Source of the DNA: Pseudomonadota bacterium
Lineage (GTDB): Bacteria > Pseudomonadota > Alphaproteobacteria > Sphingomonadales > Sphingomonadaceae
Reading direction: 5' to 3'
Length of the DNA: 64,000 nucleotides
Assembly: GCA_029550345.1 (NCBI GenBank)
Contig: JAKPHK010000063.1
Span: 1 to 64,000, forward strand
Shown piece after piece: positions 38,271 to 48,178 of the stretch. Both the position numbers and the translations under genes were made by a program. Positions within the stretch are counted from its first letter, which is position 1. Every line of letters starts with the position of its first letter. The notes under the pieces were generated by a model, which ran no database searches, was not told where the DNA came from, and saw nothing but the letters and a program-made list of their open reading frames with translations.

Positions 38271-39806
38271 TCAGTGACCTCCGCCCATGCGGATTTCCTT
38301 GGGCAGCGGAGCGAGCCAAACGCAAATTGCGGCCACAACGAATACGAGCCCCGCGGTAAGGAAAGTGTTGAGTGCGCCGACTGTGGCCGCTTGAACCTCA
38401 ACTTGGCGTTCGATGGCAACGCGAGCCTGATCGATAGACATCCCAACGTGCTGCAAAGCCGAAATAGCGCCTGCCGGATCGTTGAGATTTGAAGCGAGTT
38501 CGGAGCGTGATGTCCGCGTTGCTCCGTCCCAGACCGTTGTGGCTGTTGCGGTGCCGATCGCGCCGCTCAAGGTACGCATGAAATTGGAAAGACCTGCCGC
38601 CGATGTTGCATCCTTCGGATCGACCGAACTAAGCGTCAGCGCGGTGAGGCCCACGAAAAAGAAGGGCATCCCCATCCCCTGTAGAAGATGCGGAAGCGCA
38701 AGCGTCAAGTAGCCCGCATCCACCGTCCAGTGCGATCGTAGGAGGGACATCAAGGCCATCCAGATCAGCCCCGCTGAGATCGTGATGCGCAGGTCCACCC
38801 TGGCGGTCAACTGCGCCGCGACCGGTGACAGGAGGACCGCGAAGCATCCAATCCAGGCAACGATATAGCCAGTCTCGGTAGCAGTGTATCCGGCGTACTG
38901 CTGCAACCACAGCGGGGTCAGGACGACCTGCGAGAAGAATGCGCCGAACCCCAACGAAACCGCCGCCGTACCAAAGGCAAATCCGCGGCTCCTAAAAATC
39001 CGGATGTCTACCACCGGGTGATCGTCAGTCAGCTCCCAGATAATAAAGGACGCAAACCCGAGCGCCGAAACGATGGCCAGGAAAACGATCCAGGTCGATC
39101 CGAACCAATCGTTGTCATGGCCAGTGTCGAGCATGATCTGGAACGATCCAACCGCCGCAACCAGCAGCGCCAGTCCGATCACGTCGATCGGACTTCGTAG
39201 CCGCTCGGTCTCGAACGGCGTGAGCATGCGCCAGACCCCGAAGGCGCAAACCGCCACAACCGGCAGGTTGATGAAGAATATCCAGGACCAGTGCCAGTTG
39301 TCGCTGATCAGCCCCCCCAGGATCGGGCCGAGGATCGGCGCAGTGGTCGTGGTCATCGCCCAGATCGCAATCCCGATCGAGGCACGGGCAGGAGGGAATA
39401 TCCGCAACAACAGGATTTGCGAAAGCGACATCAGCGGACCGCCAGACAAGCCCTGCAACACCCGGAACACCACCAGCATGCTGAGGCTTTGCGAAATTCC
39501 GCACAGCAAAGAAAACAACCCGAAACCGGTTATGGCGATGAGGAACCAGCGCACTGTGCCGAACCGCGCAGCCAGCCAACCAGTAAGAGGCACGCTGATC
39601 GCGTCTGCCACCGAGTAGCTCGTGATCGCCCAAGTGCCCTGCGTGGGCGACACCGCTAAGCCGCCCGCAATATGGGGGATCGAGACATTGGCAATGGTCA
39701 TGTCGAGCACAACAACGAAGTTCGCCAGCGCCAGCGCAAAGGCTCCGGCTATAAGCGCTCCGCCTGCTAGCGGTTTCGGAGATGCCCGGGTGGCGGCGCT
39801 GGCCAT
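38271..39806 (-). CDS. DHA2-family MFS multidrug transporter, EmrB-like
   Basis: A 511-residue inner-membrane proton-coupled exporter with about 14 helices. The N-terminal signature VVLDMTIANVSIPHIAGGL and VTSY-like WAITSYSVADAISVPLTGWLAARFG, and the PILGPILGGL motif C, are those of EmrB/QacA drug/H+ antiporters. It is the last gene of nodT-emrA-emrB; its ATG lies next to the emrA stop. Together the three would pump compounds across both membranes. Drug range is not readable. Confidence 0.92.
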   Translation of the reverse strand: MASAATRASPKPLAGGALIAGAFALALANFVVVLDMTIANVSIPHIAGGLAVSPTQGTWAITSYSVADAISVPLTGWLAARFGTVRWFLIAITGFGLFSLLCGISQSLSMLVVFRVLQGLSGGPLMSLSQILLLRIFPPARASIGIAIWAMTTTTAPILGPILGGLISDNWHWSWIFFINLPVVAVCAFGVWRMLTPFETERLRSPIDVIGLALLVAAVGSFQIMLDTGHDNDWFGSTWIVFLAIVSALGFASFIIWELTDDHPVVDIRIFRSRGFAFGTAAVSLGFGAFFSQVVLTPLWLQQYAGYTATETGYIVAWIGCFAVLLSPVAAQLTARVDLRITISAGLIWMALMSLLRSHWTVDAGYLTLALPHLLQGMGMPFFFVGLTALTLSSVDPKDATSAAGLSNFMRTLSGAIGTATATTVWDGATRTSRSELASNLNDPAGAISALQHVGMSIDQARVAIERQVEVQAATVGALNTFLTAGLVFVVAAICVWLAPLPKEIRMGGGH

Positions 39807-39807
39807 A

Positions 39808-40941
39808 TCAACGCGCCCTCGTGTCGATCGTAGCTTCCATGGTCAGGCCGACCCGCAGCGGATGGTCGTGCAATTCCTTGGGATCGAGCGCGATCCGCAC
39901 CGGCAGACGCTGCACCACTTTTACCCAGTTGCCAGTCGCGTTCTGTGCGGGGATCAGTGAGAATGCGGCACCGGTGCCCCCTGCAATCCCAGCCACCCGG
40001 CCATGATAGACAACGTCGCTGCCATAAAAATCCGAAGTCAGCTCCACCGGCTGGCCAATGCGAATCTTGCTGAACTGGCTTTCCTTGAAATTGGCGTCGA
40101 CAAAGGCCGCGGCGACGGGAACCACGATCATGATCGGGGCGCCAGCCGCGATCCGCTGGCCGACCTGAACCTGGCGATTGGTCACTACCCCGTCGATTGG
40201 GGCGCGGACGACCGTCCGGGCAAGATTGAGCATCGCCATGTCCACCCGAGCGCGCGCCGCGATGACATCCGGAGCGGTTTCGGCCGTCGAACCGCTGACG
40301 AGTGCTGTGCTGGCAGCAGCATCTTCGCTGGTCGAGGCGCGGTTGGCCTGCGCCGCGGCAACCGCCGCAGCAGCGAGGTCGCGCGCGGCAACCGCGGTTT
40401 CAAGGCTGGCGCGGGCCGCGGTCAGCTCTTCACCGGCAACTGCACCGGTGCTTGCTATCGACTGGCGCCGCGCAAGGTCGGTGCGCGCCTTTTCGACATT
40501 CGCATTGGCGCTGCGCAGTTGTGCCTGGGCCTGATTGATTGACGCGATGCTCGCCCCGATGCGGGCCTGCGCCGCACCCGCATTGGCCGCTTGCTGGGCG
40601 AAGCGCTGCTGCGCCTGGCGCAGTGCTGCCTGTGCGCTCGCAACTTCGAGCCGCGCATCGGCATCGTCGAGCACGACCAGAATATCGCCCTTGTGCACCA
40701 TCTGGGTGCCTGCGGCCCGCACATCCGTGACCGTCCCGGCGACTTGGGCGGTGACTTGGGCAGAGTCCGCACCCACATAGGCGTTGTCGGTCGAAACCCG
40801 GCCGGCGTCGAAAATGAAGTGCCACAGCGCCCACAAAGCAGCTGCGATCGCGACACCTATTGCTAGTCGCTTGAACAGCTGCTTGCGGCGGTCGCCATTT
40901 GGGACTGCTGCTTCTGCTGTGGGCGCGATTGCTTCGGCCAT
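39808..40941 (-). CDS. EmrA/HlyD-type membrane fusion protein
   Basis: A 377-residue periplasmic adaptor with one N-terminal membrane anchor (AIGVAIAAALWALWHFIF). The lipoyl-like part STDNAYVGADSAQVTAQVAGTV, an alpha-hairpin of heptad-like Ala/Gln-rich sequence (residues about 100-215) and the closing VVRAPIDGVVTNRQVQVGQ barrel are typical. It links the EmrB-like pump to the outer-membrane channel encoded upstream; the two genes share a TAATG stop-start. Confidence 0.92.
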   Translation of the reverse strand: MAEAIAPTAEAAVPNGDRRKQLFKRLAIGVAIAAALWALWHFIFDAGRVSTDNAYVGADSAQVTAQVAGTVTDVRAAGTQMVHKGDILVVLDDADARLEVASAQAALRQAQQRFAQQAANAGAAQARIGASIASINQAQAQLRSANANVEKARTDLARRQSIASTGAVAGEELTAARASLETAVAARDLAAAAVAAAQANRASTSEDAAASTALVSGSTAETAPDVIAARARVDMAMLNLARTVVRAPIDGVVTNRQVQVGQRIAAGAPIMIVVPVAAAFVDANFKESQFSKIRIGQPVELTSDFYGSDVVYHGRVAGIAGGTGAAFSLIPAQNATGNWVKVVQRLPVRIALDPKELHDHPLRVGLTMEATIDTRAR

Positions 40942-42362
40942 TATCGATCTCCTTGAAGCGGAGCCTGATAGCCCCCGCCCAACGCGCGAATGAATGCGAA
41001 TTCCTGAACCATGCGCTGACCCTCGACCTGCGCGATCGAGCGCCGCAGGGCGGCAGCATTGTCCTCAGCGGTCAATTGCGCCAGCTTGGTGGTGAGGCCT
41101 GCAGTGTAGCGCAGCCCGGCGAGCCGGGACGCCTCGTCGGCATCGACCAGCGCGCTGCGCAATTGTAGGAGCTGCTTGTCGAGCGCCGAGCGCGCCGCGA
41201 GCGCATCGGCCACTTCGCGCAGCGCCGCGATCAGCGTCTGGTCATACCGCGCGACTGCCTCGTCATAAGCAGCGCGTGCGCCCCGGTACCGCCCGGCAAT
41301 ACGCCCGCCGTCGAAGATTGGGAGGCTGATTGCCGCAGATGCATTGCCGTATTCGGAGTCTGCCGAGATCAGCTTTCCAAGCCCGAGCGATTGCAGCCCG
41401 ACGAGCGCCGACAGGTTGATGTTGGGATAGAAGTCCGCATGCGCAACCTTGATCCGCTGGGCTGCCGCTTCCACGCGCAGCCGCGCCGCGACAATATCAG
41501 GGCGGCGCCCGACCAGGTCGATGCCGGCTTGTGCAGGAAGTACGTATTCGGCAAGTCGCAGGTTTGGCCGGGCGATCGCGAGACCCCTATCAGGACCACT
41601 GCCGATCAACGCTGCGATCCGGTTCCGGGTCAATGCGATCGCCTGGTCGAGCGCAGTGACTTCTGCCTCGGAGGCGGGAACCCGCGATTCCGCGGCGCGC
41701 GCGCTACCCTGGTTGTCGAGTCCTGCACGTACGCGCTGCGCAGTCAAACCAGCAATCTCAGCACGCAGCTCGGAGGTACGGAGTACCGCATCTCGCGCGG
41801 AAAAATATCCAGACAGATCCGCGTAAGCCGCAGCGATGGCGGTAGTCAGCACCAGCCGCGCCTGTGCCTGATCGACCCTCGCGGCCTCCGCATCCGATGT
41901 CGCCGCGGCAAGTGCCGCCCGGTTCTTGCCCCACAGGTCCAGATCGAAGCCGAAAGTCGCGGCAACATGCCCGGTGTCCTGGATCCCATTAGGCACGAAT
42001 TGAGGCGGAATGCCCAAGTTCTTGCTCTGCTGAACCACACCAGCGCTGCCTTCTGCGCCGATCCGGGGAAGAAGCGCGGAGTTGGCCTGCTGAGCCAATG
42101 CCTCGGCAGCGCGAACGCGAGCCGCCGCCACAGCGATGTCGGGAGAAGATGCAAGGCCGTCCTCGATCAATGCATCGAGCTGTGGATCGCCAAATCCGCG
42201 CCACCACCCTTCCACCGGCCACGCGCCTTGTGGCGCCCCTGACAGACTGTTGCCGGACTGAAGAGAACTTACCGAACGGGGCTGAGGGCGTTCGCCCAGA
42301 TCGGGTGCGGCGCATCCGCTTACTGTGGCCAGAAGCGCGAGCAAAGGGAAGAACGTTCGCAA
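40941..42362 (-). CDS. Outer-membrane efflux lipoprotein, NodT/OprM-like
   Basis: A 473-residue TolC-superfamily channel with a lipoprotein signal whose lipobox is ATVSGC (Cys17). Two repeated OEP domains are visible (DIAVAAARVRAAEALAQQANSALLPR and later VGRRPDIVAARLRVEAAAQRI). It starts with TTG at 42362 with GAAGG upstream. It is the first gene of the efflux operon, starting ten bases from the palindrome at 42373-42396, so its transcription is probably controlled by the divergent TetR protein. Confidence 0.9.
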   Translation of the reverse strand: MRTFFPLLALLATVSGCAAPDLGERPQPRSVSSLQSGNSLSGAPQGAWPVEGWWRGFGDPQLDALIEDGLASSPDIAVAAARVRAAEALAQQANSALLPRIGAEGSAGVVQQSKNLGIPPQFVPNGIQDTGHVAATFGFDLDLWGKNRAALAAATSDAEAARVDQAQARLVLTTAIAAAYADLSGYFSARDAVLRTSELRAEIAGLTAQRVRAGLDNQGSARAAESRVPASEAEVTALDQAIALTRNRIAALIGSGPDRGLAIARPNLRLAEYVLPAQAGIDLVGRRPDIVAARLRVEAAAQRIKVAHADFYPNINLSALVGLQSLGLGKLISADSEYGNASAAISLPIFDGGRIAGRYRGARAAYDEAVARYDQTLIAALREVADALAARSALDKQLLQLRSALVDADEASRLAGLRYTAGLTTKLAQLTAEDNAAALRRSIAQVEGQRMVQEFAFIRALGGGYQAPLQGDR

Positions 42363-42372
42363 GGCTGGCCTT

Positions 42373-42396
42373 CAATGATACTGAGTGGTATCATTG
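42373..42396. promoter_or_regulatory. TetR operator O1 (perfect 24-bp palindrome)
   Basis: CAATGATAC-tgagtg-GTATCATTG has perfect nine-base arms and a six-base spacer. It lies between the divergent efflux operon and tetR-type gene, where a TetR repressor would bind. Confidence 0.75.
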
Positions 42397-42427
42397 CCTT
42401 TAGCGCGACGGAGTAAGTTGTCAATTG

Positions 42428-42451
42428 CAATGATACTACCTAGTACGGAAT
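42428..42451. promoter_or_regulatory. TetR operator O2 (imperfect copy)
   Basis: The left arm CAATGATAC is repeated exactly, followed by a six-base spacer and GTACGGAAT, a degraded right arm. It ends two bases before the ATG at 42454, so binding would block expression of the regulator itself. Confidence 0.6.
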
Positions 42452-42453
42452 CG

Positions 42454-43074
42454 ATGGAGGAGGCGTCGGCGGCCCGCCGAAAGGTCTTTGTAGATGCAGC
42501 GCGGGACGCTTTCTTCGCAAACGGCTACGCCGGGACTACCATGTCGTCGATCGCCAGCACGGTGGGCGGTTCGAAGACCACCCTCTGGACTTACTTTCCG
42601 TCCAAGGAGGCGCTTTTTGCCGCTGTCGTTGACGATATCGTGGAGCACTACGGCCGGGTCCAGGATGTCGACTTACCAGATACCGATGACCTGCGTAACG
42701 TCTTGCTGGAGTTCGTCCGCGGCTTGATGGACACAATTTTGTCCGAGCCGGTGATCGCCCTGCATCGCTTGGTTCTGGCCGAAGCCAACCGCTTTCCGTA
42801 CCTTGCAGATGCGTTTTACCAACGTGGCCCGCGGCGCGGAAAGGCCCGGCTAAGTGAGTTCATCGCAAGAGCGATGGCACGCGGACAAATTCGCGCCGGC
42901 GACCCGATGTCGGCTACACGGCAATTAGCTGGAATGTGCCAAGCCGGTTGCTTCCAAACGGCGCTCTTTAATTTAGACGAACCCTGGGACAAGGTGGTTC
43001 TAGAAAACGAAATAAGCGAAGCGGTCGATAGCTTCTTGCGCGCTTGGTCCCCCTCGAAGCGCCCAGGTCTTTGA
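42454..43074 (+). CDS. TetR-family repressor of the efflux operon
   Basis: A 206-residue regulator with the N-terminal TetR HTH: RRKVFVDAARDAFFANGYAG then MSSIASTVGGSKTTLWTYF, followed by the ligand domain (EFVRGLMDTILSEPVIALHRLVLAE), of the AcrR C-terminal type. The ATG at 42454 is preferred because an earlier ATG (42430) lies within an operator copy. It is divergent from nodT-emrA-emrB, with two operators between, so it most likely represses both. Its 3' end overlaps antisense with a broken gene. Confidence 0.88.
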   Translation: MEEASAARRKVFVDAARDAFFANGYAGTTMSSIASTVGGSKTTLWTYFPSKEALFAAVVDDIVEHYGRVQDVDLPDTDDLRNVLLEFVRGLMDTILSEPVIALHRLVLAEANRFPYLADAFYQRGPRRGKARLSEFIARAMARGQIRAGDPMSATRQLAGMCQAGCFQTALFNLDEPWDKVVLENEISEAVDSFLRAWSPSKRPGL

Positions 43075-44296
43075 CGCAGTTTCGGTGATGAGCAAAATCA
43101 GTTCGCGGTTGTCGCTGACATAGCCTTCTTAGGTTGACTTGTCCGCCGCGATAACCCTCCGATTGCTGCGCGTGCTTCTGAAAGGCGGCGATGTATTCTG
43201 AAAAGGTGCGGTCCAGCTCCATCGTGTCAGGGTTCAGTCCAGTGAAGCCAGTCTCCTCGAAATCCCGCAGGTTGTCGGTGAAGAAGAGGAGTTGGATGAA
43301 ACGGCCAACATCGAACTCGATACCGACTTGGGTGATCGCAGCGTGTGGCCCCGGTTGAAAATTGATCGCTGGCCCGCGTCTCGCCCCAAGCAGCGGCAAG
43401 TTCTGGAGCGTTCGCGCATAGACATTGGCGAGACCGCGACAAAATGCATCCCGCATTCCCGCTTCGCTCATGCGCTGAATCACGAAGGTCCGAATGGCAA
43501 TACTGATCGCGGTCGGCAGGACGACATACAGATATGTGCCATTACGGACGAGCGGATGCCGTTCCAAATCCGAGTTACCGATGGTCTGGCTCAGCAACAG
43601 CGCTCGACCAGACGGCGTAAACAAGAACGGTGCCAGGGAAATTGGGTCGATGCCGAGATCTGGCAGTTCCGCAAGTTTGAATCTGACGTGGTGTCTCGCC
43701 GCGACAAGCCGCCCCGCCGCAGCTAGCGACATCTTCCCGGTGTTGAGTTCGTTACCCAGCTGGTGCCGCTGCAGCCCCGCGCGTTCGCAAATCAGGTCGG
43801 ACAATCGTAGCAGGCCGTACATGCTCGTCCGGATTTCATCGTAGCCGGTGCCGGCGGGCATGTCCTCCACCGCATCGATGAATTTCTGCAGGAAGTAGGC
43901 ATTCCCTTCCCAAATTCCCTCGAGAATCCTGAAGTTGCCACGCGGGCTTCGTACCGTGGCGACGAAGACGTCCTCCGCCGGGTCTTCCATCGATCCGCAC
44001 TGACCTTTGCCTAGCTGGTTGAAGCCGTCAGCAACGAGTTTCGGATTAGGAGTCTGTTTTCCGCTTCCGACCGCCAAAGCGAGGTGGATCAGCGTCTCGA
44101 TCCTCAGGCAATTGGTCTGGAGTTCGGGTTGCAACAGCAGGCCGGAGAACGTCGCGACAGTTGCCAGCGGATCGAGGGCAGACAGCTGCTTCATCAACGC
44201 TGGGTTGCAGTCGGAAATAGAACTCAAATTTACCTCGCAAAAAGCACCAAGCGACGTCATCATCTCAAGTGCCTGCGCATAATCGACAGCATCCAT
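42968..44296 (-). pseudogene. Unrecognised protein gene, apparently broken at its 3' end
   Basis: The frame encodes 442 residues, of which about the first 385 look genuine (helical, soluble, e.g. ALDPLATVATFSGLLLQPEL, RMSEAGMRDAFCRGLANVYA). After about base 43145 the composition changes to an Arg-rich, non-coding-like tail that runs antisense through the end of tetR. In another frame of the same strand the stretch YVSDNRELILLITETASKT follows, suggesting a frameshift or deletion there and loss of the true C-terminus. I do not recognise the family. The damage marks the join between the efflux cassette and the mobilization module. Confidence 0.5.
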
Positions 44297-44483
44297 AGTG
44301 CTATGGCTTCGGCTCTTACTTAGAGTGGTGCAATCCCTAATGTTTGCAATTGTCTAATTGGAAAGACGTGACAGCCTTGCTTGGCCTGAGCCGACTCCCG
44401 ACGCCGGCGATGCGGGTCCGTCCTGAACGAAGGGCAGTTTACGCAAATTTCGCCTCAAAACCAGACTGTCGCCACTGTCCAAC

Positions 44484-45242
44484 TTAGCTGCCAATCCGTA
44501 CCTCGCAATTGACCGCCCTGCGCTCCTTCTTCGCCAAACCTTTGCAACGATTGATCACGTCGCGATTATCTGCCGATAGCTTGGCCGCGCCGATCACTTC
44601 CTCCCAGCGGGCAGGATCGGCGGACTGGAGGAGCTTCGCCCCGGCATCAACGAGAGTAGGCGCGCCGAGCGCGCGTCGCGCCATGCGTTCCGGCAGTTGC
44701 CAGCTCTCGGGCAGCGAGCGAGCAACAGGACCCGCCAAGCCAGCCCAGAGCATTACCCCGACCAGAATGCCGGAAGCGGCCGTCTTTATGGTCCGCTGAC
44801 GCTGCTCGGCTGCGCTGTGGACCGTACCCACCATGCGTCGCAGGTCTTCGCCAACGGCCCCCAGCTCGATCTGCGCCTGGACTAATCGGTCATGATCCGA
44901 CCGCCGCGCCGTTTCGGATGCCTGAGCAATACGCTCAGCCATGGTCTGCGGAGTATGTTTGAGCGCTGGCTCAGCAGCTATCTGCGCGACCGCTTGGGTG
45001 GCCTTGGCGAGGTCACCAGCGAGCTTACCAAGGGTAACGCTGTAATCAGGAACAGATATCTCGGTGCGCTCGGTAGCGAGGTGCTCAACCGCGCGCCGCA
45101 TCAAGGCCATCTGGCGTTCGAGCCGGACAAAGGCCTGGGTGGCGGGGTCAGCTTGCCCATCGACTGATGCGCTTGATCGCACGCCCGGCTCTGGCTCGTC
45201 TTCCGGCTCGAGATCAAGCTCAACGTCTTCTGCATTCTGCAT
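44484..45242 (-). CDS. DUF6118 family protein, relaxase-associated
   Basis: A 252-residue protein with an acidic N-terminus, a coiled-coil-rich middle (residues about 35-145, e.g. FVRLERQMALMRRAVEHLA) and one membrane helix (TAASGILVGVMLWAGLAGPVA). This pattern is the DUF6118 family, commonly encoded just downstream of traA on sphingomonad plasmids and islands. AGGAG precedes the ATG at 45242, which lies 11 bases after the traA stop, so it is in the traA operon. Role in transfer is inferred from position only. Confidence 0.75.
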   Translation of the reverse strand: MQNAEDVELDLEPEDEPEPGVRSSASVDGQADPATQAFVRLERQMALMRRAVEHLATERTEISVPDYSVTLGKLAGDLAKATQAVAQIAAEPALKHTPQTMAERIAQASETARRSDHDRLVQAQIELGAVGEDLRRMVGTVHSAAEQRQRTIKTAASGILVGVMLWAGLAGPVARSLPESWQLPERMARRALGAPTLVDAGAKLLQSADPARWEEVIGAAKLSADNRDVINRCKGLAKKERRAVNCEVRIGS

Positions 45243-45253
45243 GTCACTTCTCC

Positions 45254-48148
45254 TTAAAGCCCGATCTCAAACGGACGGGTACGTTCCTTCCCAAGGGTGT
45301 CGGCAAGCTCCAGGTGCAGGCTGCGCTTGGAGCGCTGTTCGAGCCCAAGCTCCTTGACCTTGCCGCGCAGATGGACCTCGAGCTCGGGATCGCGCTCAAG
45401 CCCCTTGGCCATGCCGCGCATCTGCGCGGTGAGCTTGCGCGCGCCGGCCTCGTCGCCTTGCTCGCGAAGCTGGGTGCGGTGGGCTTCCAGCTGTCTCCAG
45501 TCGCCAACGAACCGTTCGGCGCGCAGCACCGGATCAAGGCGTACCGCGGCCTCGTGTCCCATCGCCCGGATCGTGTCCCGACTGCGGCCAGCAGCGGCAT
45601 CGCCAACGAGATCCGGCCGGCGCGTGAAGGCAGCAGCGAGATCGCGTGTCGCCTCAGGTTGGAGCGCATCGAGCGCCTGTGCTGCGCGGTCTAGGGCTTC
45701 AGCCTGGTGGGGCAGAACTGGCAGCCCTTGCTCGCGCATTCGGGTGATATCCTGAACGCTGCGCGCATAGCGTTCGACTGCGCGGCTTTCCGGGGTTCCG
45801 GCTGGCTTCTGGGCCGGCAGGATTTCGAGCCCGTTTTGTCGGGGCCGGAACCCGTCGAAGATGCCGCGCACCTTCTCCGGAACCTTGCGCACCAGTTCGG
45901 CAATGCGCTCGCGGAAGGTGATTCCGCGCCGCTCGGCAAAGGCCTTGGCCGGGTCCAGTTCGGTGTGATCGCTGGCCATGTCCTTGGCCCGCTCGCGTCC
46001 CAACAGACGAAGCAGCTTCGACTGGTCGGCAAAGTCGTCCTTGCCGTAATGTAGGTCCGTGCCATCGCGATGCCGCGAGAGCGCAACATAGCTCGCATGG
46101 CTGTCGATGCGGGGCGTGGCCAGCACATGGCTGCGATCGACCGTCACCCCTTGTGCCTTGTGGATCGTCGCGGCGTAACCGTGGTCGATATGGGCATAGT
46201 CGCGGGTCTCGAGCGCGACCTTGCGGCCATCGTCGGTGCGCACTGCCATGCGTGCTGGGTACGCCACCTCGACCGTGCCCAGGGTCCCGTTCTTGATCCC
46301 GAGGCCGCGCTCGTTTCGCAGGAACATGATCCGGTCGCCGGACGCGAACTGGCGATCGCCGCGCGCAGTCTCGACAGTGGCGTCGCCGCCCAGATCGCCC
46401 GCCCGGCGCATCCGATCGCGCGCCATCAGATTGAGTTCGCGGACCTCATCATTGGTGTGGGTCAGGATGATCCGGCTGGCCGCCGGATCGGCCTGTCGGG
46501 CACTATCCCAGCGCGCGATCAGTGCCTCGCGCGCAGCCTCGCGGGTATCGACCGCATGGACCATGCCGTGCTCGTCATAAGCCCTGATCGCTTCCCCGGT
46601 CCGACCGGTCGCAAGATGCCGGGTGGCATCACGCTGCCAGTCGGCATGCTGGCGCCTGATCTCGGTGATCTCGACCCCGCCGTGACGCTGATGGAGCGCG
46701 CGGAAGGCCGCCCCGGCTTCGATCGCCTGGAGCTGCTGCGGATCGCCAACCAGCACCACTTTGGCCCCTGCATCGGCAGAGCGGGAGAGCACGCGTTCCA
46801 TCTGCCGGGTCCCGACCATCCCGGCTTCGTCGATCACCAGCACGTCGCGCGCGGTGAGGAGTTCGTTGCCCTTGCTCCAGGCATGTTCGAGGCTGGCGAT
46901 GGTGCGCGAGGCGATCCCGGATCCGGATTCGAGATTTTCGGCGGCGATGCCAGACAAGGCAGCGCCACGCACCGCGAAGCCAGCACTTTCGAAAGCCTCG
47001 CGCGCTACCCCAAGCATGGCGCTTTTGCCGGTGCCTGCGTAACCCACAACCAGGGCCAGGCCCCGCTTGCCGGTGACGTGTTCGAAGGCGGTGTGCTGCT
47101 CGCCAGCGAGCGTCAAGCCACGCGCCGCAGAGCGCTCTAAGGCACGAACTTGCTGCTCGGGACTGACTTCGTGGGCCGCGCGGTTTGAAAGATTATCCGC
47201 AGCACTTTGCAACCGCTGCTCGGTGTCGATCATCGCGCGCGAAGTGAACCGCTCCTGCCCGCGCCCATCGGTGCCAAGCGCGACCAGATCGGCGGACTGG
47301 CGCACTGCGCCCAGCGCTGCATCGAATTGCTCCTTGCCGTCGCTGTGACAGTGGATGAACGCGGCGAGATCTCGCTGGGTGAACGTCGCTTGGTGGTGAG
47401 TAATGGCATCGAGCGCGAGCGCGGGATTGGCGATGATCCGCTCCCCATTGCGCTGGGCAATTGCGCGGTGTTCCTCAATCCGTTCCGCCTCGAGCCCGCG
47501 CCCACCAATCCGCGAGGCGGCAGGACCGATCTTGCCCTGCGGTTCAAGAGCGACGCCCTGGTCGGCAAGGCTGCGGTGATCAATCCGGGCGTCGATATCG
47601 CGCTCGGCCAGCGCCAGATTGACGTGTTCGGCCCAATGCTCGCGCCATTGTTCAATCAGCTCGCTGCGGTTCCACTCGCGCACCTTCGCGCCGAACTTGT
47701 CGCCCACGATCTCGCGCATGGTCAGCATGACGTGGGCATGGGGTTTGGCTTGACCGTCCTTGCCAATATCCCAATGGACATTGAGGTCAGCGATCATGCC
47801 TTCGGCTACAAACTCGGCCTCGACAAACTCGCGCGCGAGCTCGATCGCGTCTTCCTTGCTGAGCTCGCGGGGAAGGGCGAACTCGACCTCGCGGGCGAGC
47901 TGTGCGTCCTTCCTCTTCTCGGCCTTCTCGACCGCATTCCACAGCTTCGCGCGGTCGGCGAGTTCAGGGCTCGCGCCTTCGGGGAGCAGCACTTCGGAAT
48001 GCGCGACGCCCGGCTTGCTGGTGAAATCGTGATCGCGATCGATCCGCTCATCGTGCAGCCGCTCGCCGGCACGATAGGCGGCGGCGGCCACGCTGCTGCG
48101 CCCGCTCGAGCGGCCGATGACTTTCGCGCTGAAGTGGAAGATTGCCAT
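45254..48148 (-). CDS. traA: Ti-type conjugative relaxase TraA
   Basis: A 964-residue relaxase-helicase that nicks and unwinds DNA at oriT. The N-terminal MobA/MobL domain has the candidate nicking Tyr25 (AAAAYRAGERLHDE), and metal-ligand histidines His125, His137 and His139 (NVHWDIGK, KPHAHVMLT). A TraI/RecD-like helicase follows, with Walker A GYAGTGKSAML near residue 370, DEAGM near 440 and VTVDRSHVL/YVALSRHRDGTDLHYG near 690. Agrobacterium TraA is about 1100 residues, so this is slightly short. It is divergent from two small tra genes with an oriT in between. Confidence 0.93.
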   Translation of the reverse strand: MAIFHFSAKVIGRSSGRSSVAAAAYRAGERLHDERIDRDHDFTSKPGVAHSEVLLPEGASPELADRAKLWNAVEKAEKRKDAQLAREVEFALPRELSKEDAIELAREFVEAEFVAEGMIADLNVHWDIGKDGQAKPHAHVMLTMREIVGDKFGAKVREWNRSELIEQWREHWAEHVNLALAERDIDARIDHRSLADQGVALEPQGKIGPAASRIGGRGLEAERIEEHRAIAQRNGERIIANPALALDAITHHQATFTQRDLAAFIHCHSDGKEQFDAALGAVRQSADLVALGTDGRGQERFTSRAMIDTEQRLQSAADNLSNRAAHEVSPEQQVRALERSAARGLTLAGEQHTAFEHVTGKRGLALVVGYAGTGKSAMLGVAREAFESAGFAVRGAALSGIAAENLESGSGIASRTIASLEHAWSKGNELLTARDVLVIDEAGMVGTRQMERVLSRSADAGAKVVLVGDPQQLQAIEAGAAFRALHQRHGGVEITEIRRQHADWQRDATRHLATGRTGEAIRAYDEHGMVHAVDTREAAREALIARWDSARQADPAASRIILTHTNDEVRELNLMARDRMRRAGDLGGDATVETARGDRQFASGDRIMFLRNERGLGIKNGTLGTVEVAYPARMAVRTDDGRKVALETRDYAHIDHGYAATIHKAQGVTVDRSHVLATPRIDSHASYVALSRHRDGTDLHYGKDDFADQSKLLRLLGRERAKDMASDHTELDPAKAFAERRGITFRERIAELVRKVPEKVRGIFDGFRPRQNGLEILPAQKPAGTPESRAVERYARSVQDITRMREQGLPVLPHQAEALDRAAQALDALQPEATRDLAAAFTRRPDLVGDAAAGRSRDTIRAMGHEAAVRLDPVLRAERFVGDWRQLEAHRTQLREQGDEAGARKLTAQMRGMAKGLERDPELEVHLRGKVKELGLEQRSKRSLHLELADTLGKERTRPFEIGL

Positions 48149-48178
48149 AACGGCAATCCAGTTACGCCATCAAAGCCG

